From positions 1-52,836 of the forward strand of contig JAQZAZ010000021.1 of NCBI GenBank assembly GCA_029239355.1: 52,836 nt of DNA, in the 5' to 3' direction. A model generated the notes under the pieces. That model was not told the DNA's origin. It saw only the letters and a list, made by a program, of their open reading frames with translations, and searched no databases. The position numbers and the translations under genes were made by a program. This DNA is from Sphingobacterium sp. (lineage in GTDB: Bacteria; Bacteroidota; Bacteroidia; Sphingobacteriales; Sphingobacteriaceae). Position 1 is the stretch's first letter. Each line of letters starts with the position of its first letter. Positions 8,353 through 16,138 of the stretch are shown in pieces.

Positions 8353-8842
8353 CTTGCAACTGCCATTCAAAGCATAGGATTGGATGTTGATGATCTCAAA
8401 ATGTTGGGTATACACAACTGAACCAACTTTCTCATTTACCAAAGCACAGATGTTGATAATCTCAAAATGTAGGGTATACACAACAAATTAGCATTTAAAA
8501 TTTATTCTTCCATATGTTGGTGATATCAAAATGCAGGGTATACACAACTTGACAACTCTGAATATTCGATTATTTTAGGATGTTGATGATATCAAAATGT
8601 GAGGTATATGCAATTCGAACTCCTGACGATTTAATTGGATAGGTGATGTTGTTAATCTCAAAATGTGGGGTATCCACAACTCACTCATGAACGAAACCGT
8701 CAAATTTCATGATTCTCATGATGTTAGAATATAGGGTATCCACAACTTCTTCCAAATAAATCTAAACACCTTTTCCCATGTAGATGATTTCGACATGTAG
8801 GTTGTATGCAACGGACGCGAGTAGTAAGTCGACATTCGATAG
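8317..8842 (+). CRISPR. Degenerate CRISPR-like array, block 2 (8 repeats)
   Basis: Repeats start at 8317, 8383, 8449, 8513, 8579, 8645, 8711 and 8777, again with a 66-bp period. The repeats at 8383 and 8449 each differ from the consensus at one position; those at 8711 and 8777 are strongly diverged. The last spacer-length segment ends near 8842. Reading the repeats on the plus strand, toward the sigma factor gene, puts the conserved GGGTATACACAAC end directly 5' of each spacer, as in Cas12f crRNAs. The array ends 165 bp before the sigma-factor start codon. Confidence 0.88.
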
Positions 8843-8867
8843 GCAATTGTCATCACAAAACAAACCA

Positions 8868-8877
8868 ATACCCCACG
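8868..8877 (+). other. Possible anti-repeat downstream of the array
   Basis: ATACCCCACG can pair with TGTGGGGTAT of the repeat at 8645 except for one G-T pair, and with the consensus repeat with one further mismatch. At ten bases, chance is a real possibility. Confidence 0.25.
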
Positions 8878-8918
8878 CTCAATACCAATAAGTTTTTATA
8901 ACCATATAACGATTTACA

Positions 8919-8974
8919 CTTACCCAGCTTCGGTTTTCATAAAATCCGTCAAGTTCCGCCGGAGCTGCGGTAAG
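8919..8974 (+). promoter_or_regulatory. Long hairpin in the leader of the sigma-factor gene
   Basis: Arms 8919-8933 and 8959-8974 form 15 base pairs with a single bulged C and one G-T pair around a 25-nt loop. No T-run follows, so it is not a standard terminator. It ends 33 nt before the ATG at 9008. It could be an attenuator, a processing site that separates array RNA from mRNA, or part of a guide scaffold. Confidence 0.6.
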
Positions 8975-9007
8975 TAATTCATCGCGTACCAATTATAAAA
9001 ACGAATT

Positions 9008-9820
9008 ATGAAACTACTTCTACTAAACAAGGACATCAAAACTGCTATTGAACACCTGCACAATGGTCATGAAAAGGGACTTAAATTTTTCTACCAAAAA
9101 TTCTATACACATTTCCTTTTTCGTGCCCACCGTGCAACCGATGATGAATGTACGGGCGAAAGTATCGTTCAAGAGGCATTTCTCCGTCTTTGGCTGTTCC
9201 GAGAAAATGTGCATTCCGAAACTGAGGTTTTCGAGTTTCTGAAAGTCCAGGTAAAGTCTGCCATTCAGGCTTTTTATCAAAAATCACGTAATAGATTTCA
9301 CCGAAGCTTACTCCGCCTCGACAGCATCGAGGACTATCAGGAGTTTATGCTGGGCTATGAACTCGAAGAGGAAAGCGAAGACGATGTGCTTTATATCGAA
9401 CAATTGGAATTGGAGAAGAAAAAGAAAATGGATCAGCTCAATGCCATTCTGCCCAATCTCAACAGCGATCAACAGCTTTTTATTCGCCTTTGCCTCAAAT
9501 ATAGTTTTAACTATGAACGTATCGCTTATTATATGGGAAATATATCTGATTATGAGGTTGGTCTACAAATTGAGAAAACAATCGAATACCTGCGTTCCAT
9601 CATTAATAGTGAAGAGAAAATGCAGCTCATGGCTAAACCTGTGGAATTTAAATTAAATGGCGAAATGACTGAAGAGGAGGCTGAAGTCTTCCGCATGCGC
9701 TATGAATTACAGTATTCTTTTGACAAGATTTCAGAAGCGTTACAATTGGATGGGGGAGAGGTGCGTACATTATTTATTAATGCACATGCAAAAATTAAAT
9801 CTGCTAAGAAAACGGCATAA
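9008..9820 (+). CDS. ECF-like RNA polymerase sigma factor paired with dead Cas12f
   Basis: 270-aa protein. Residues about 17-100 resemble sigma-70 region 2 (ESIVQEAFLRLWLFRENV, the core-binding helix of ECF factors). Residues about 143-200 resemble region 4 (LPNLNSDQQLFIRL, then YERIAYYMG). A second region-4-like helix-turn-helix follows at about 219-267 (MTEEEAEVFRMRYELQYSFDKI). Typical ECF factors of 160-200 aa have only one. No anti-sigma gene is adjacent. The gene starts 165 bp after the array and ends 16 nt before the Cas12f-like gene, so the two form an operon. I infer that the Cas12f-guide complex, rather than a -35/-10 sequence, brings it to DNA. The sigma assignment is good; the partnership is inferred from linkage. 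Confidence 0.8.
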   Translation: MKLLLLNKDIKTAIEHLHNGHEKGLKFFYQKFYTHFLFRAHRATDDECTGESIVQEAFLRLWLFRENVHSETEVFEFLKVQVKSAIQAFYQKSRNRFHRSLLRLDSIEDYQEFMLGYELEEESEDDVLYIEQLELEKKKKMDQLNAILPNLNSDQQLFIRLCLKYSFNYERIAYYMGNISDYEVGLQIEKTIEYLRSIINSEEKMQLMAKPVEFKLNGEMTEEEAEVFRMRYELQYSFDKISEALQLDGGEVRTLFINAHAKIKSAKKTA

Positions 9821-9836
9821 CTAAACATAAAAAGAT

Positions 9837-10931
9837 ATGGCAGCTGATACAATGATATTGACCCGCAAAATACAGGTCTTTGTGGATTGTGATGATAAAG
9901 AAAAACGATCGGAATATTTTAAACAGCTCTTTGGATGGCAGGATCTTGTCTTCCGTGGTGCTAACATGGTCATCACCCACCAATATGTACAAGAGAATCT
10001 CAAAGATCTAATCTATCTACAAGAAGATGTGAAAATAAAACTTGCAGACCAGGCAAAAGATCCGGAAGGTGTATTGAATACTTCACGGATGAATACAACT
10101 TATCGCCTGCTGTCCAGTTATTTTAAGGGACGAATTCCTACGGATATTCTATCACAGATAAACACGGCTTTAATCAAATATTTTCAGGCAGATCGTCTCT
10201 CATACTGGAAGGGTGAAAAATCACTCCGCAATTATAAAAAAGACATGCCAATTCCCTTTTCTGGTAGACAAATTAACTTGAGTAAAGATGAGAATAATAG
10301 AGATTTTAAATTCACACTATTCAAAATACCTTTTCGGACATACCTCGGTAAAGACCGATCGGATAAAAGGGTGTTGCTCCAACGTGCACTCGTGGGGCAG
10401 ATCAAAATCTGTAGTAGCGCACTCAAAATTGTTAAAGGTAAAATCTTTCTGCTCTTGGCTCTGGAACTTCCGAAAAAGATCAAAGAATTGAAAGATAACG
10501 TTATCGCCGAAGCGTCGCTTTCCATTGAACACCCTATTGCTGTAGTCATCGGTAAGGAATCCTTTCAGATCGGTAATAAAGAAGAGTTTACTTACCGCCG
10601 TATGGCTATCCAAGCAGCGCGACATCGTTTGCAGAAGGCTGCCGCATTTGACAAAGGTGGGCGTGGGCGTAAGCGGAAAATGAAAAGCTTGGAACACTAC
10701 GACGAAAAGGAGAAAAATTATGTAGATACCAAACTCCACTTGTATAGCCGGAGGTTAATAGAACTTTGTGTGAAAGCACAAGCGGGTACACTCTTGTTAG
10801 TCAACCAATCCAATAAGGAAGAAATTGCAAAAGGCGATGAATTCCTGTTGCGCAACTGGAGCTACTACGGCCTTATCGAAAAGATTAAATACAAGGCCAA
10901 AATGGTCGGTATTAACATCATTATTGAATAG
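9837..10931 (+). CDS. Nuclease-dead Cas12f/TnpB-like RNA-guided DNA-binding protein
   Basis: 364 aa, shorter than most Cas12f. The N-terminal half (wedge/REC-like) has RKIQVFVDCDDKEKRSEYFK at 10-29, then NTTYRLLSSYFKGRIP at 86-101 and YWKGEKSLRNYKKDMPIPF at 123-141, typical of this family. The RuvC part begins near 225. The usual first Asp (GID) is Glu231 in LSIEHPIAVV. A basic helix at 254-281 corresponds to the TnpB bridge region. The usual Glu of the second motif (IxxED) is Asn323 in LLLVNQSN. The chain ends in LIEKIKYKAKMVGINIIIE, exactly where the zinc ribbon and the last catalytic Asp should follow. All three catalytic positions are therefore changed or missing, so DNA cleavage is not expected. 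No transposon ends or tnpA are nearby. It most likely binds guides from the array and recruits the adjacent sigma factor. Confidence 0.85.
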   Translation: MAADTMILTRKIQVFVDCDDKEKRSEYFKQLFGWQDLVFRGANMVITHQYVQENLKDLIYLQEDVKIKLADQAKDPEGVLNTSRMNTTYRLLSSYFKGRIPTDILSQINTALIKYFQADRLSYWKGEKSLRNYKKDMPIPFSGRQINLSKDENNRDFKFTLFKIPFRTYLGKDRSDKRVLLQRALVGQIKICSSALKIVKGKIFLLLALELPKKIKELKDNVIAEASLSIEHPIAVVIGKESFQIGNKEEFTYRRMAIQAARHRLQKAAAFDKGGRGRKRKMKSLEHYDEKEKNYVDTKLHLYSRRLIELCVKAQAGTLLLVNQSNKEEIAKGDEFLLRNWSYYGLIEKIKYKAKMVGINIIIE

Positions 10932-10956
10932 TAATTCTAAAAAAAAAGAGCGAGCG

Positions 10957-11199
10957 ATGTATAATGTAAGTTTAAAATGTAAATGGGATGCAGAGGCTGT
11001 AAGGCAACATCAGGAGCAGGCACTAGACTTTGCGCGACAAGAAGGCCTAGCACAAGGAATAACTGCAAAAAGTATCGAGGTTGTAGAAAATCTCCTTTCT
11101 AAGCTGGAGTTGTCCGATGGTGAGATAGCAGATCTTGCCAAAGTCTCTGTCGAGTTCGTCAAAAAGATCCGTGCTGGCCGGAGAAAAAATAGTAAATAA
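10957..11199 (+). CDS. Small protein resembling the tail of Rpn/PDDEXK_2 proteins
   Basis: 80-aa protein. I chose the ATG at 10957 because the frame upstream of it only overlaps the Cas12f-like gene. Residues 25-72 (FARQEGLAQGITAKSIEVV, then LLSKLELSDGEIADLAKVSV) match the C-terminal region that follows the nuclease domain in Rpn-type PD-(D/E)XK proteins: a helical EG-x-x-x-G segment, then a helix-turn-helix-like end. The nuclease domain itself is absent. It starts 25 nt after the Cas12f-like gene and is probably co-transcribed. It may be a partner or assembly factor of the dCas12f-sigma complex, or the remnant of a mobile gene. The family resemblance is from memory. Confidence 0.6.
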   Translation: MYNVSLKCKWDAEAVRQHQEQALDFARQEGLAQGITAKSIEVVENLLSKLELSDGEIADLAKVSVEFVKKIRAGRRKNSK

Positions 11200-11287
11200 G
11201 ATAATATTCATTTCAGCTAACAACCTAATTATTTTTTGATTATCGTTTGGTATTTATAATCTTTGTATAGATTATAATAGACAAATT

Positions 11288-12013
11288 ATGGGAATCCCCC
11301 ACACGCAATCTTTCGGTATAACCTTGCCCAATTCCATTGGACATTATCCATTAGGGGATCAGGCGCTTGTTCTCTCTTTTGGTGATGGAATTTCCGAGGC
11401 GGTCAATGCGCGTGTTCGTCAGGTTGCTAGCCATATTGACAGCTGGTCGCAACCTGGCATAATCGAATATGTTCCAGCTTATACAACGATCACGATCTAT
11501 TATAGTCCTTTTACAATAACCTATAACAAACTGCTTTCGGCTATTCAAACAATTGTGCAGGATATGACCGAACTCCAAGAATATAAAGGTGTCAGAAAAG
11601 AAATTCCTGTCTGCTATAATGGGCCTGATCTGGCCTATGTAGCACAATATCATGGACTGTCTGAGCAAGAGGTGGTCCGTATACACAGTGAAGGGGAATA
11701 TCTGGTGTATATGCTTGGTTTCGTTCCCGGATTTCCTTATTTGGGTGGGATGGACAGTCGGATCGCGACACCGCGAAAAGAGGTCCCTCGTCTGAAGATT
11801 GAGGCTGGTGCTGTGGGCATAGCCGGACAACAAACTGGTGTGTATCCCATAGCCACTCCCGGAGGCTGGCAGATTATCGGGCATACACCGCTACAGCTGT
11901 TTGACCTCACGCAGGAGAACCCCTCACTGCTCGAAGCGGGGGATCGCGTAGCTTTTATTCCCATAACGTACGATGAATTTGTACAACTAAAAACAAAAGG
12001 CAATGGGCATTAA
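11288..12013 (+). CDS. pxpB: 5-oxoprolinase subunit PxpB
   Basis: 241-aa KipI-like protein (allophanate hydrolase subunit 1 fold). With PxpC and PxpA it forms an ATP-dependent enzyme that opens 5-oxoproline (pyroglutamate) to glutamate. The signature region EYLVYMLGFVPGFPYLGGM, then RKEVPRLKIEAGAVGIAGQQTGVYP, is intact and the length is normal. It is the first gene of a tight four-gene operon and overlaps pxpC by 11 nt. It starts 88 nt after the 80-aa gene. The upstream DNA has TTTGG and TAATCTTTG, close to but not exactly a -33/-7 promoter. Confidence 0.94.
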   Translation: MGIPHTQSFGITLPNSIGHYPLGDQALVLSFGDGISEAVNARVRQVASHIDSWSQPGIIEYVPAYTTITIYYSPFTITYNKLLSAIQTIVQDMTELQEYKGVRKEIPVCYNGPDLAYVAQYHGLSEQEVVRIHSEGEYLVYMLGFVPGFPYLGGMDSRIATPRKEVPRLKIEAGAVGIAGQQTGVYPIATPGGWQIIGHTPLQLFDLTQENPSLLEAGDRVAFIPITYDEFVQLKTKGNGH

Positions 12014-12959
12014 AGTCGTCAAAGCTGGTATGCTGACAACAGTACAGGACTTAGGACGCTACGGGCTACAACGTTACGGTATGCCTGTCAGTGGTGCAAT
12101 GGATAGCTATGCGCTTCGCTTGGGTAACAGCATATTGGAGAATCCAGATAACGAAGCTGCAATAGAATGTACAGTCATGGGGCCGACGATTTACTTCGAA
12201 CAGGAGCAACTTATTGCCGTGACTGGGGCAGATCTATCACCCACGATCGATGGTAATCCACTGCCTATGTGGAAACCGGTCCCCGTTGAGGCTGGTTCAT
12301 TGATTTCTTTTGGCCGTCGAAATTTTGGTTGCAGGGCTTATATCTGTTTTCAGGGAGGGCTTGATATTCCCGAAATACTGGGCAGCAGATCAACATACAG
12401 TAAAGGACAAATAGGCGGGTGGAAGGGAAGGTCTCTTCAGGAAGGCGATAAGATCGCTTTTCGTCGCTATTATGTAGGGAAAGAGGAGGCGTTTCACTGG
12501 GCTGTGGATCCTAACTTATATCCTGACCTAGCAACGACTGTCATCCGGGTAATGGAAGGACCTCAATTCGCCGGCTTTGAAAGCGAAGCTCAAAAAAGCT
12601 TCTTCTCGGATGTATTTACCATCAGCAATAACTCGGACCGGATGGGCTATCGGCTAACATCCAAACCGCTACGGCTAACAGCACAAAAAGAACTGTTGTC
12701 AACGGCGGTGACATTCGGCAGCATACAGGTACCACCCGATGGCAATCCAATAATCCTAATGGCTGATCATCCAACCACAGGTGGCTATCCGTTGATTGCT
12801 CAGGTGGCGACAATAGATCTTCCACTTCTAGCGCAAAAAGGACCAAATGATCACATCAGCTTTGAACGGATCAGCCTCGATGAAGCGCACAACCTGTTAA
12901 AGAAACAGCATGCTCAATTAAAGAAACTGAAAAGCGCAATCGCATTGAAATATGAATAA
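12003..12959 (+). CDS. pxpC: 5-oxoprolinase subunit PxpC
   Basis: 318-aa KipA/biotin-dependent-carboxyltransferase-like protein (allophanate hydrolase subunit 2 fold), partner of PxpB. Diagnostic segments are [21 protein letters not shown] at the N-terminus and the late SDRMGYRL and [20 protein letters not shown] motifs. Length is usual. It overlaps pxpB at its start and pxpA by 8 nt at its end, which fits translational coupling of a complex made in fixed ratio. Confidence 0.94.
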   Translation: MGIKVVKAGMLTTVQDLGRYGLQRYGMPVSGAMDSYALRLGNSILENPDNEAAIECTVMGPTIYFEQEQLIAVTGADLSPTIDGNPLPMWKPVPVEAGSLISFGRRNFGCRAYICFQGGLDIPEILGSRSTYSKGQIGGWKGRSLQEGDKIAFRRYYVGKEEAFHWAVDPNLYPDLATTVIRVMEGPQFAGFESEAQKSFFSDVFTISNNSDRMGYRLTSKPLRLTAQKELLSTAVTFGSIQVPPDGNPIILMADHPTTGGYPLIAQVATIDLPLLAQKGPNDHISFERISLDEAHNLLKKQHAQLKKLKSAIALKYE

Positions 12960-13710
12960 ACCACATACTGTAGACTTAAATTGTGACATGGGCGAGAGCT
13001 TCGGCGCTTGGACAATAGGCGATGACGAGGCAATCCTGCCGTATGTTTCGGCCATAAATATTGCCTGCGGTTTTCATGCCGGAGATCCCACTACGATGAT
13101 GAATACGGTGCGGCTTGCCCTGAAATACAAGGTCAAAATCGGTGCTCATCCCGGCCTCCCGGATCTGGTAGGCTTCGGCAGGCGTGAGATGCAGCTGACG
13201 GCGCAGGAAGTGTACGAGCTGGTCGTCTATCAGGTCGGTGCGCTTGCTGCTTGCGCCAAAGTGCAGGGTTCAGCGCTACACCATGTTAAACCGCACGGGG
13301 CGCTCTATAATATGGCAGCAAGAAAACCGGAACTGGCGGACGCAATTGCAGCGGCAATCTATGATATAGATCCCGCGCTGTTATTATATGGGCTTTCGGG
13401 GAGCGAACTGATCAAAGCTGGCAAAATGAAAGGACTGAAGGTTTATAATGAGGTCTTTGCCGATCGCACTTACCAACAGGATGGATCCTTAACATCCCGC
13501 TCGGATAAGCATGCGTTGATCCACGATCCCAAGCTGGCCGCAGAACAGGTGGTCCATATGATCAAAACCGGAAAAGTTATCTCCCTGCAAGGTACTGCAG
13601 TAGATATCCAGGCGGATACCATCTGCCTTCATGGCGATGGCAAAGAAGCGGTTCAATTTGCCAGGACAATTAACCAAACCTTACTAGATCAAGATATCAT
13701 AATCCGATGA
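12952..13710 (+). CDS. pxpA: 5-oxoprolinase subunit PxpA (LamB/YcsF family)
   Basis: 252-aa LamB/YcsF-family protein, the third subunit of the PxpABC 5-oxoprolinase. The family start [13 protein letters not shown] and the metal-site-like segments [19 protein letters not shown] and [10 protein letters not shown] are all present. It overlaps the transporter gene by four bases (ATGA). Detoxification or use of 5-oxoproline, which forms spontaneously from glutamine, is the expected role in the cytosol. Confidence 0.95.
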   Translation: MNKPHTVDLNCDMGESFGAWTIGDDEAILPYVSAINIACGFHAGDPTTMMNTVRLALKYKVKIGAHPGLPDLVGFGRREMQLTAQEVYELVVYQVGALAACAKVQGSALHHVKPHGALYNMAARKPELADAIAAAIYDIDPALLLYGLSGSELIKAGKMKGLKVYNEVFADRTYQQDGSLTSRSDKHALIHDPKLAAEQVVHMIKTGKVISLQGTAVDIQADTICLHGDGKEAVQFARTINQTLLDQDIIIR

Positions 13711-14876
13711 AACAGCGAAATACTTCAGCGCTTATTGGTGCGGCATTGTTGATGGCGACATCAGCAATCGGTCCGGGATTCTTGACCCAGACAACAGTTT
13801 TTACCAAATCCCTTGGCGCTAGCTTTGGATTTGTTATTCTGGTGTCTATTCTGATTGATATTGGCGTTCAGCTAAATATCTGGCGCGTAATAGCGGTTTC
13901 TGAAATGCGAGCACAGGATATCGCGAATAAACTGTTGCCGGGATTAGGGAGCATCATTTCCCTGCTTATTATCCTCGGCGGACTGGCATTCAATATTGGT
14001 AATGTCGCTGGAGCGGGTTTGGGACTGGAAGCGCTCTTTGGCGTGAATGTTATGACCGGCGCCTGCGTCTCGGCATTCATCGCCATTGCCGTATTTTTAA
14101 ACAAACAGATCGGTAAAGCGATGGACCGTTTTACACAGCTGATGGGGGCAATTATGATATTGGCTTTTATCTACATCACATTGATATCTTCCCCACCATT
14201 GGGCGAGGCAGTATTGCGGACGGTCGCGCCGGCAAAAATCGACTTTGTTTCGATCATTACACTGGTAGGGGGTACCGTCGGCGGTTATATTACTTTTGCC
14301 GGTGGTCATCGCCTGATCGATGCGGGCGTAAAGGGGTTTGATGCTTTACCTACTGTCAATAGAAGTGCTGTCATGGGGATATCTGTTGCTTCTCTGGTCA
14401 GGGTTTGTTTATTTTTGGCTGCGCTAGGTGTGCTAAGTCGGGGCTTGCTGATTGATGACAGTAATCCTACAGCTTCGGTCTTCCGTCTTGCAGCGGGCAA
14501 CTTTGGTTATCGCCTGTTTGGCCTGGTGATGTTCGCGGCTTCAATTACGTCCATTATCGGCTCGGCTTATACTTCTGTTTCTTTTATAAAAACATTCAGC
14601 ACAAGTATCGCTAAAAATGAAAATTGGATTATCATTGCCTTTATCTTGATTTCCACCCTAATATTTGTTTTTGTTGGTAAACCTGTTCATCTATTGATTA
14701 TCGCTGGCGCAGTGAATGGTATTATATTGCCCATCTCGTTGACCGTGATGCTGATTGCGGCCTATAAACCAGCTATTGTCGGCCTATATAAACAACCGAT
14801 TATCCTTACACTGATTGGTGCGACAATCGTTGTGTTAATGGCTTTTATGAGCCTACGTGTAATGGTAGATTTGTAA
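13707..14876 (+). CDS. NRAMP-fold transporter of the pxp operon (YcsG-like)
   Basis: 389-aa membrane protein with about eleven hydrophobic helices and the LeuT-type NRAMP layout. Metal-transporting NRAMPs have DPGN in helix 1 and a Met-Pro-His stretch in helix 6. Here the matching places read AIGPGF (20-25) and GGTVGGY (188-194), so the metal ligands are absent. This, and coupling to pxpA through an ATGA overlap, suggests transport of an organic substrate, probably 5-oxoproline. B. subtilis YcsG occupies the same position beside its pxp genes. The substrate is inferred from context. Confidence 0.82.
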   Translation: MKQRNTSALIGAALLMATSAIGPGFLTQTTVFTKSLGASFGFVILVSILIDIGVQLNIWRVIAVSEMRAQDIANKLLPGLGSIISLLIILGGLAFNIGNVAGAGLGLEALFGVNVMTGACVSAFIAIAVFLNKQIGKAMDRFTQLMGAIMILAFIYITLISSPPLGEAVLRTVAPAKIDFVSIITLVGGTVGGYITFAGGHRLIDAGVKGFDALPTVNRSAVMGISVASLVRVCLFLAALGVLSRGLLIDDSNPTASVFRLAAGNFGYRLFGLVMFAASITSIIGSAYTSVSFIKTFSTSIAKNENWIIIAFILISTLIFVFVGKPVHLLIIAGAVNGIILPISLTVMLIAAYKPAIVGLYKQPIILTLIGATIVVLMAFMSLRVMVDL

Positions 14877-14926
14877 TTCTTTCTACTCTGAAAGCAAAGA
14901 TGTCAATATTTCCACTTAAATGACCG

Positions 14927-14969
14927 AAAATTACCCCATCATAAAACAGCCGCATAACGATATTTGGGT
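14927..14969 (+). promoter_or_regulatory. Two-part regulatory motif upstream of the GH105 gene
   Basis: AAAATTACCCC (14927-14937), 20 nt, then CGATATTTGGGT (14958-14969). The same pair with the same 20-nt gap lies upstream of the susC at 18543. It ends 25 nt before the GH105 start codon, so it could be the promoter itself or an operator over it. Confidence 0.6.
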
Positions 14970-14994
14970 TGATAACTAAATATAAACCCAGCTG

Positions 14995-16131
14995 ATGATA
15001 ACAATTGTGAGGTCGATACTCTCGGGTATTGCTGTGTCTTTGGCGCTATATGCGTCGGCTCAGCACATGGATTTAAAAAACTGGCCCGAAAAGGCCAATC
15101 CAACGCGTGTTGGCCGATTGGTCGCGCAGCGTTTTGCCGAAAGTCCACATAATAGCTTTAAACCGCCAGCACCACCCAAATCCATTACTTATCCTGAAGT
15201 ATGCGCATGGTATGGTGCATTGAAGTTTGCTGAAGTTAGCCAAGATAAGGCGCTTCTCAATAAGTTAACACAACGTTTTATGCCTTTTTTTGATACAGAG
15301 AAGCATTTGGTTCCCCGACCCTGGCATGTGGATTATGCTGTGTTTGGAACTGTTCCGCTGGAACTTTATCGGCAGACAAAAAACAAAACTTTCCGCGAAA
15401 TGGGGATGCGTTTTGCCGATGTGCAATGGAGCATTCCTATTGATTCTCCTCAAACGGTGAAAGATGCTTACCAAAAGTTTCTGGATAAGGGGCTGACCTG
15501 GCAGACCCGCTATTGGATAGATGATATGTACATGATCACCATGGTGCAGTCCAAAGCATTTCAGGTGACCAGGGAGCGTAAGTACATTGACCGTGCTGCC
15601 CATGAAATGCTTGTTTACCTCGATACGATCCAGAAGGATAATGGTTTATTCTATCATGCCCCGGATGCACCTTTCTTTTGGGGAAGAGGGAATGGCTGGA
15701 TGGCGGCAGGGATGAGTGAGCTATTGTCTTCCTTGCCTCAAGATAATCCCAATAAACCTGCGATATTAGCCTCTTACAAAAAAATGATGGCTAGCCTCAA
15801 AAAGTATCAACGGGAGGATGGTCTGTGGGGGCAGCTGATTGACAAACCGGAATCTTGGGTCGAGACCTCGGGGTCAGCCATGTTTACCTACGCACTTATT
15901 ACTGGTGTGAGAAATGGCTGGCTTGATGCCAAAGAATATACTCCGATAGCACGCAAGGCCTGGATAGCACTGGTCGGATATATCAATAAGGAGGGGGACA
16001 TCGCCAATGTCTGCGAGGGTACCAACAGAAAAAATGACTATCAATATTATCTGGATCGAAAACAAAAGACGGGTGATATGCATGGACAGGCACCGATACT
16101 CTGGTGTGTAAATGCCTTGTTGAAAAAATAA
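14995..16131 (+). CDS. GH105/GH88-type unsaturated glycuronyl hydrolase
   Basis: 378-aa exported protein (signal peptide ending around ASAQ, residue 23) with the (alpha/alpha)6 barrel layout of GH105. These enzymes remove the unsaturated uronic acid left at the non-reducing end after polysaccharide lyase cleavage. WIDDMYMIT at 174-182 carries the Asp expected to act as general acid/base, and the family segments FFWGRGNGWMAAG and LWGQLIDKPESWVETSGSAMF are present. It is followed after 7 nt by the GH31 gene. It fits with the PL6 lyase further downstream in the same locus. Rhamnogalacturonan, alginate and glycosaminoglycan fragments are all possible substrates. Confidence 0.88.
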   Translation: MITIVRSILSGIAVSLALYASAQHMDLKNWPEKANPTRVGRLVAQRFAESPHNSFKPPAPPKSITYPEVCAWYGALKFAEVSQDKALLNKLTQRFMPFFDTEKHLVPRPWHVDYAVFGTVPLELYRQTKNKTFREMGMRFADVQWSIPIDSPQTVKDAYQKFLDKGLTWQTRYWIDDMYMITMVQSKAFQVTRERKYIDRAAHEMLVYLDTIQKDNGLFYHAPDAPFFWGRGNGWMAAGMSELLSSLPQDNPNKPAILASYKKMMASLKKYQREDGLWGQLIDKPESWVETSGSAMFTYALITGVRNGWLDAKEYTPIARKAWIALVGYINKEGDIANVCEGTNRKNDYQYYLDRKQKTGDMHGQAPILWCVNALLKK

Positions 16132-16138
16132 CTTAATT

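Noticed and set aside
8275..8481. Minus-strand open frame of 68 codons with repeated VYTLHFEI segments
   Set aside because: It is the translation of array repeats on the opposite strand; the repeated peptide comes from the DNA repeats, not from a protein family.
7704..8842. Type VI-B (Cas13b) array
   Set aside because: The repeat resembles Cas13b repeats in its CTC...AGGGTA...CACAAC pattern, but no HEPN-type effector is in the window, whereas a Cas12f-like gene is adjacent. The 3' CAAC end also fits Cas12f repeats.
9837..10931. IS605/IS607-type insertion sequence carrying tnpB
   Set aside because: No tnpA, no recognisable element ends and no target duplication are visible, and the protein lacks the catalytic residues and zinc ribbon.
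11237..11272. Standard -33/-7 promoter before pxpB
   Set aside because: TAATCTTTG has one base too many between TA and TTTG, so I did not list it as a promoter.
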